Shown here piece after piece: positions 61,106 to 64,000 of a DNA stretch of 64,000 nucleotides. The translations under genes were made by a program, and so were the position numbers. This DNA is from JBFYTX01 sp963739515 (GTDB lineage: Bacteria > Chloroflexota > Dehalococcoidia > Dehalococcoidales > RBG-16-60-22), in NCBI GenBank assembly GCA_963739515.1, contig CAVUAO010000003.1:434001-498000 (forward strand). Reading direction: 5' to 3'. The stretch's first letter is position 1. Each line of letters begins with the position of its first letter. The notes beneath the pieces were generated by a model. The model was not told where the DNA came from. It made no database searches and worked only from the letters and a program-made list of their open reading frames with translations.

Positions 61106-62161
61106 ATGAACGAAATGCCGGAAATCGGCAAGATATCGCCGGAGATTTTCAGCGAGCTTATTTTCCCGCGGCTCGGCGCCAAGAGCGATAAGATAATCGT
61201 CGGGCCGCAGCACGGCGTGGACGTGGGCATCGCGGAAATCGGGGGCAAAGCGGTCTCGTTCACCACCGACCCCGTTTTCATCGTGCCCGAGTACGGGTGG
61301 GAAAAAGCGGCGTGGTTCGCCATCCATATCATCGCCTCGGACTCCGTCACCAGCGGGCTCAGGCCGAAGTTCCTGTCCATCGACCTCAACCTGCCGATGG
61401 CGATGACGAAAAAGCAGCTGGAAACCGTCTGGGAAGTCATCCACCGGGAGTGCGAGAAGATGGGCATCGCCATTATCACCGGGCACACCGCCCGCTACGA
61501 GAACTGCCAATATCCGATGGTCGGCGGGGCGACGCTGGTGGGGGTGGGCGAGCTTGACGAATACGTCACGCCGCGGTTCTGCAAGGCCGGCGACAAGCTT
61601 ATTATCACGAAAGGGCCGGCCATCGAGGCCACCGGCATTTTCAGCGCCATGTTCCCCAAAATCCTGGAAAAAGAAATCGGTGCCTCGCTGGCGAAGAAAG
61701 CCGGGGAAATCTTTTACAAAATGTCGGTCGTGGAGGACGCCCTGACGGCGGTGGGCGTAGGGGTGCGGGAGAACGGGGTCACCGCCATGCACGACGCCAC
61801 CGAGTGCGGGGTGTGGGGAGGTCTTTACGAGATAGCGCAGGCGGCGGGGCTGGGGGCGAGGGTAGAAAAAGAAAAGATAATCATCGAAGAAGGCGTAACG
61901 GAGGTCTGCCGCTTTTTCAACATCGACCCTTATGCCTCGATAAGCGAAGGGACTTTAATTATCGCCTGTAAGGAACATAAAGCAACGGATATCATGAAGG
62001 CGCTGGAGCGAAAAGGGATAAAGTCGTCTATCGTCGGCGAACTAACACCACCGGAAAAGGGCATGGTGCTGGTGGAAAAAGGCAGGGAGCGAAAGCTCGA
62101 GCACCCGATAGTCGACCCGTTCTGGAGGGCTTTCTACGGGGCGCTGGAGAAATACAAGTAA
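61106..62161 (+). CDS. PurM/HypE-superfamily protein under TPP control
   Basis: The 351-residue protein has the AIR synthase (PurM-like) fold of HypE, ThiL, SelD and PurM. Segments include VDVGIAEIGGKAVSFTTDPV, IITGHTARYENC, GDKLIITKGPAIEATG and a C-terminal MHDATECGVWGGLYEIA. It lacks the SelD N-terminal Cys/Sec loop, and HypE's C-terminal Cys, so neither is a good call. The TPP riboswitch directly upstream suggests a role in thiamine metabolism, for instance a ThiL-like kinase or a pathway-linked enzyme, but no ThiL GDDAAV-like site is clear. TAAGGAGGC precedes the ATG. Confidence 0.65.
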   Translation: MNEMPEIGKISPEIFSELIFPRLGAKSDKIIVGPQHGVDVGIAEIGGKAVSFTTDPVFIVPEYGWEKAAWFAIHIIASDSVTSGLRPKFLSIDLNLPMAMTKKQLETVWEVIHRECEKMGIAIITGHTARYENCQYPMVGGATLVGVGELDEYVTPRFCKAGDKLIITKGPAIEATGIFSAMFPKILEKEIGASLAKKAGEIFYKMSVVEDALTAVGVGVRENGVTAMHDATECGVWGGLYEIAQAAGLGARVEKEKIIIEEGVTEVCRFFNIDPYASISEGTLIIACKEHKATDIMKALERKGIKSSIVGELTPPEKGMVLVEKGRERKLEHPIVDPFWRAFYGALEKYK

Positions 62162-62268
62162 CTAGTGACTAGTGACTAGTTGCTAGTCTCTCCAATGAGA
62201 TAAAAGTCCTTTCCGCCCGGCATCATTCAAGGCTATTCTGATAATGAATAATTGTTGAGGAGGTAGAG

Positions 62269-63456
62269 ATGAGGAAGGTCTATCTGGATAACGCATCCGC
62301 CACGCCCCTGCTACCCGAGGTTAAAGAAGCCATGCTGCCTTTTCTCGGGGAGTCCTTTGGCAACCCGTCCTCGCTGCACGACTGGGGAGACGCGGCGAGA
62401 ATGGCGGTGGACGAGGCCAGGGAGAAGGTGGCGGGGCTGATCGGGGCGGAGGCGGAAGAGATAATTTTCACCAGCTGCGGCACGGAAAGCAATAACACCG
62501 CCATCAAGGGCATAGCCCTGGCGGCGCAGGCCAAAGGCAAACACGTGGTCGTTTCCGCCATCGAGCATTTCTCCGTGTTACACGCGGCGCGCACGCTGGA
62601 AAAATTCGGTTTCGAGGTAACGGAAGTGCCGGTGGATAAACACGGCGCCATCGACCCCGAGGCAGTCCGCCAGAGTATCAGGAAAGATACGGTGCTGGTC
62701 TCCATCATGCACGCCAACGGCGAAATCGGCACTATCGAGTCGATTAAAGAAATAGCCAGGATAACGCGTGAATTGAAAATCCCATTGCATACCGACGCCG
62801 TAGCGACGGCGGGGACGATACCAGTTAATGTGACAGAACTCGGGGTGGACGCGCTGAGCCTGGCCGGGAACCAGTTCTACGGTCCCAAGGGCGTCGGCGC
62901 TTTATGGGTCAGAAGGGGAGTACGGCTGATGCCGCTGTTCGACGGGGGTATCCAGGAGGGGGGAAGAAGGGGCGGCACCGAGAACGTCCCGGGGATTGTC
63001 GGCCTGGGCAAGGCGGCAGAAATCGCTAAAGCCAATATGGCATCGCGGGCAACCCAGATGACGCCGCTGCGCGATCGGCTCCTCAAAGAGCTGCCCGCAA
63101 AAATAGAGCACGTGGTCGTTACCGGCCACCCGCAAAATCGATTGCCCGGGCACGCCAGCTTCTGCGTGGAGTTCATCGAGGGCGAGAGCATGCTCATGCT
63201 GCTCAACAACCAGGGCATTGCCGTGTCCAGCGGCTCCGCCTGCACGTCGCGGGCCCTCAAAGCTTCCCACGTCCTCATCGCCATCGGGCTCTCTCACGAA
63301 ATCGCCCAGGGCTCGCTATTGATGACGCTCGGCCTGGACACGACTTCGGAAGATATCGATTACGTCCTGGAGACCATGCCGCCCATCGTGAACAGACTGC
63401 GGCAGATGTCTCCGCTTTACGCCAAATTCGTAAAATCCGGCAAAGGAGGCGGTTAA
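62269..63456 (+). CDS. Second cysteine desulfurase, NifS/IscS type
   Basis: A 395-residue PLP enzyme paralogous to the gene at 59.3 kb. The PLP Lys region reads AGNQFYGPKG (the usual H-K pair is N-Q here, so the Lys sits later or is replaced); the catalytic Cys is in SSGSACTSRAL. It has LDNASATPLLPEV and HTDAVATAG. The loss of the canonical SAHK Lys is notable and may mean a changed activity or a shifted register. The next gene is an IscU/NifU scaffold 1 base later, so it probably supplies that scaffold. GAGGAGGTAG precedes the ATG. Confidence 0.85.
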   Translation: MRKVYLDNASATPLLPEVKEAMLPFLGESFGNPSSLHDWGDAARMAVDEAREKVAGLIGAEAEEIIFTSCGTESNNTAIKGIALAAQAKGKHVVVSAIEHFSVLHAARTLEKFGFEVTEVPVDKHGAIDPEAVRQSIRKDTVLVSIMHANGEIGTIESIKEIARITRELKIPLHTDAVATAGTIPVNVTELGVDALSLAGNQFYGPKGVGALWVRRGVRLMPLFDGGIQEGGRRGGTENVPGIVGLGKAAEIAKANMASRATQMTPLRDRLLKELPAKIEHVVVTGHPQNRLPGHASFCVEFIEGESMLMLLNNQGIAVSSGSACTSRALKASHVLIAIGLSHEIAQGSLLMTLGLDTTSEDIDYVLETMPPIVNRLRQMSPLYAKFVKSGKGGG

Positions 63457-63457
63457 T

Positions 63458-63844
63458 ATGCCAGTCTATAATGCCAAAGTGATGGAACACTTTATGAACC
63501 CCCGCAACGTGGGGGAGATTGAAAACCCGGACGGCGTCGGGGAGGAGGGGAATCCGGTCTGCGGGGACATGATGACCTTCTATATCAAGGTCAAGGACGA
63601 CCGCCTCGAAGACGTCAAGTTCAAGACTTTCGGCTGCGGGGCGGCCATCGCCGTTTCCAGCATGGTCAGCGAACTAGCCAAAGGCATGACCCTCGACGAG
63701 GCGATGAAGCTTACTCCGGCATCGGTCGCGGACAAGCTGGAGGGACTGCCCAGCAACAAGATGCATTGCTCCAACCTGGGCGCGCAGGCCCTGCACCGGG
63801 CCATCGAGGATTACCGGAGCAAACAGAAAGCAGGAGGTAAATAG
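63458..63844 (+). CDS. IscU/NifU-type Fe-S scaffold
   Basis: The 128-residue protein is a NifU-N/IscU scaffold. The three ligand Cys are visible in NPVCGDMMT, FGCGAAIAV and MHCSNLGAQALH. It assembles Fe-S clusters from sulfur delivered by the desulfurase encoded just upstream. AAAGGAGG precedes the ATG, and the gene follows nifS after one base. The paired arrangement is the usual isc/nif set. Confidence 0.93.
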   Translation: MPVYNAKVMEHFMNPRNVGEIENPDGVGEEGNPVCGDMMTFYIKVKDDRLEDVKFKTFGCGAAIAVSSMVSELAKGMTLDEAMKLTPASVADKLEGLPSNKMHCSNLGAQALHRAIEDYRSKQKAGGK

Positions 63845-63846
63845 CC

Positions 63847-64000
63847 ATGGCCAACGAGACCAAATACGGGAAACCGGCGCATACCTGTCCCTTCTGTGAC
63901 GAGGAAATCGCCGAGGCGGCCTTCCCCTATTGCGAAGCCTGCAAGGTCAAAGTCCCCACCTGTCCCGAGTGCGGGGAGGCGGTGCCCCGCGGCACTGAAA
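63847..64000 (+). CDS. Zinc-ribbon protein, 5' part only
   Basis: The gene starts at ATG 63847, two bases after the scaffold stop, with AGGAGG upstream, and runs off the window after 51 residues. The visible part has three Cys pairs: CPFCDEEI, CEACKV and CPECGEAV, typical of a small zinc-ribbon protein. Its position after nifU suggests it belongs to the same operon. The C-terminus is outside, so the size and function are unknown. Confidence 0.75.
   Translation, partial: MANETKYGKPAHTCPFCDEEIAEAAFPYCEACKVKVPTCPECGEAVPRGTE

Noticed and set aside
61106..62161. Calling this gene selD because selenocysteine is used
   Set aside because: It shares the PurM fold, but the N-terminal Cys/Sec loop of SelD is missing, and a TPP riboswitch controls it.

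Overview
The window reads as a chromosomal segment of an anaerobic bacterium. The best guess from gene content is a Chloroflexota of the Dehalococcoidia type. The reasons are a high-GC coding style, an HdrCBA-MvhDGA hydrogenase/heterodisulfide-reductase-like electron-bifurcating operon, a B12-dependent class II ribonucleotide reductase, a fused PurS-PurL and an ABC exporter pair with a Gly/Pro-rich leader. This taxonomic call is inference, because no rRNA gene is present.

Layout. 0-5 kb: acyl carrier protein, purQ and purL, and a prenyltransferase-fold protein. 5-9.5 kb: an oxygen-defence group (catalase, flavodiiron protein, a small conserved protein, Fe/Mn superoxide dismutase) followed by a cupredoxin lipoprotein. 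9.5-16.5 kb: a GlcD/GlcF-like oxidase pair, a HAD hydrolase, a DUF2851 protein, a frameshifted CoA-ligase alpha-like gene and its XRE regulator. 16.7-25.2 kb: nrdJ-nrdR with a NrdR box, folC, an AT-rich inserted pair (TcmP-like protein plus three-Cys radical-SAM-like protein), ribD and tRNA-Lys. 25.3-36.2 kb: an unidentified small RNA candidate, ferredoxins, an AprA/FrdA-like flavoprotein, an MBL protein, then hdrCBA-mvhDGA-protease. 36.4-41.2 kb: an ABC exporter pair, a large repeat field and a ThiS/MoaD-like protein. 41.4-50 kb: an oligopeptide/nickel-type ABC transporter (SBP and DppBCDF) wrapped around a UGSC-type selenoprotein. 50-56.3 kb: a GbsR-type regulator, SemiSWEET, an SPFH protein, a cupin, an AT-rich nuclease-like gene, PPi-type phosphofructokinase, an MFS transporter, a ChrB domain and an AhpD-like protein. 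56.5-64 kb: a sulfur block (Rrf2 regulator, cysK, DUF39 homocysteine-forming protein, two NifS-type desulfurases, an IscU/NifU scaffold) interrupted by a TPP riboswitch in front of a PurM/HypE-superfamily gene.

The two strongest points are in-frame UGA codons at catalytic Cys positions. One is in the hydrogenase large subunit, in the N-terminal RxCGxC motif (RICGVU) rather than the C-terminal CxxC where characterised [NiFeSe] enzymes carry Sec. The other is in a UGSC-family protein. Both have SECIS-like hairpins just downstream, so the organism very probably makes selenocysteine, although no sel genes lie in the window.

Four genes carry single-base frameshifts next to homopolymers (CoA-ligase, mvhA, dppC, MFS). 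This pattern could be indel errors in the assembly or real decay. Intergenic spaces hold a prolific family of GC-rich palindromic repeats, including three full 119-bp tandem copies. Several well-formed promoter/operator arrangements can be read directly (XRE, NrdR, GbsR/SPFH, ABC exporter, Rrf2).
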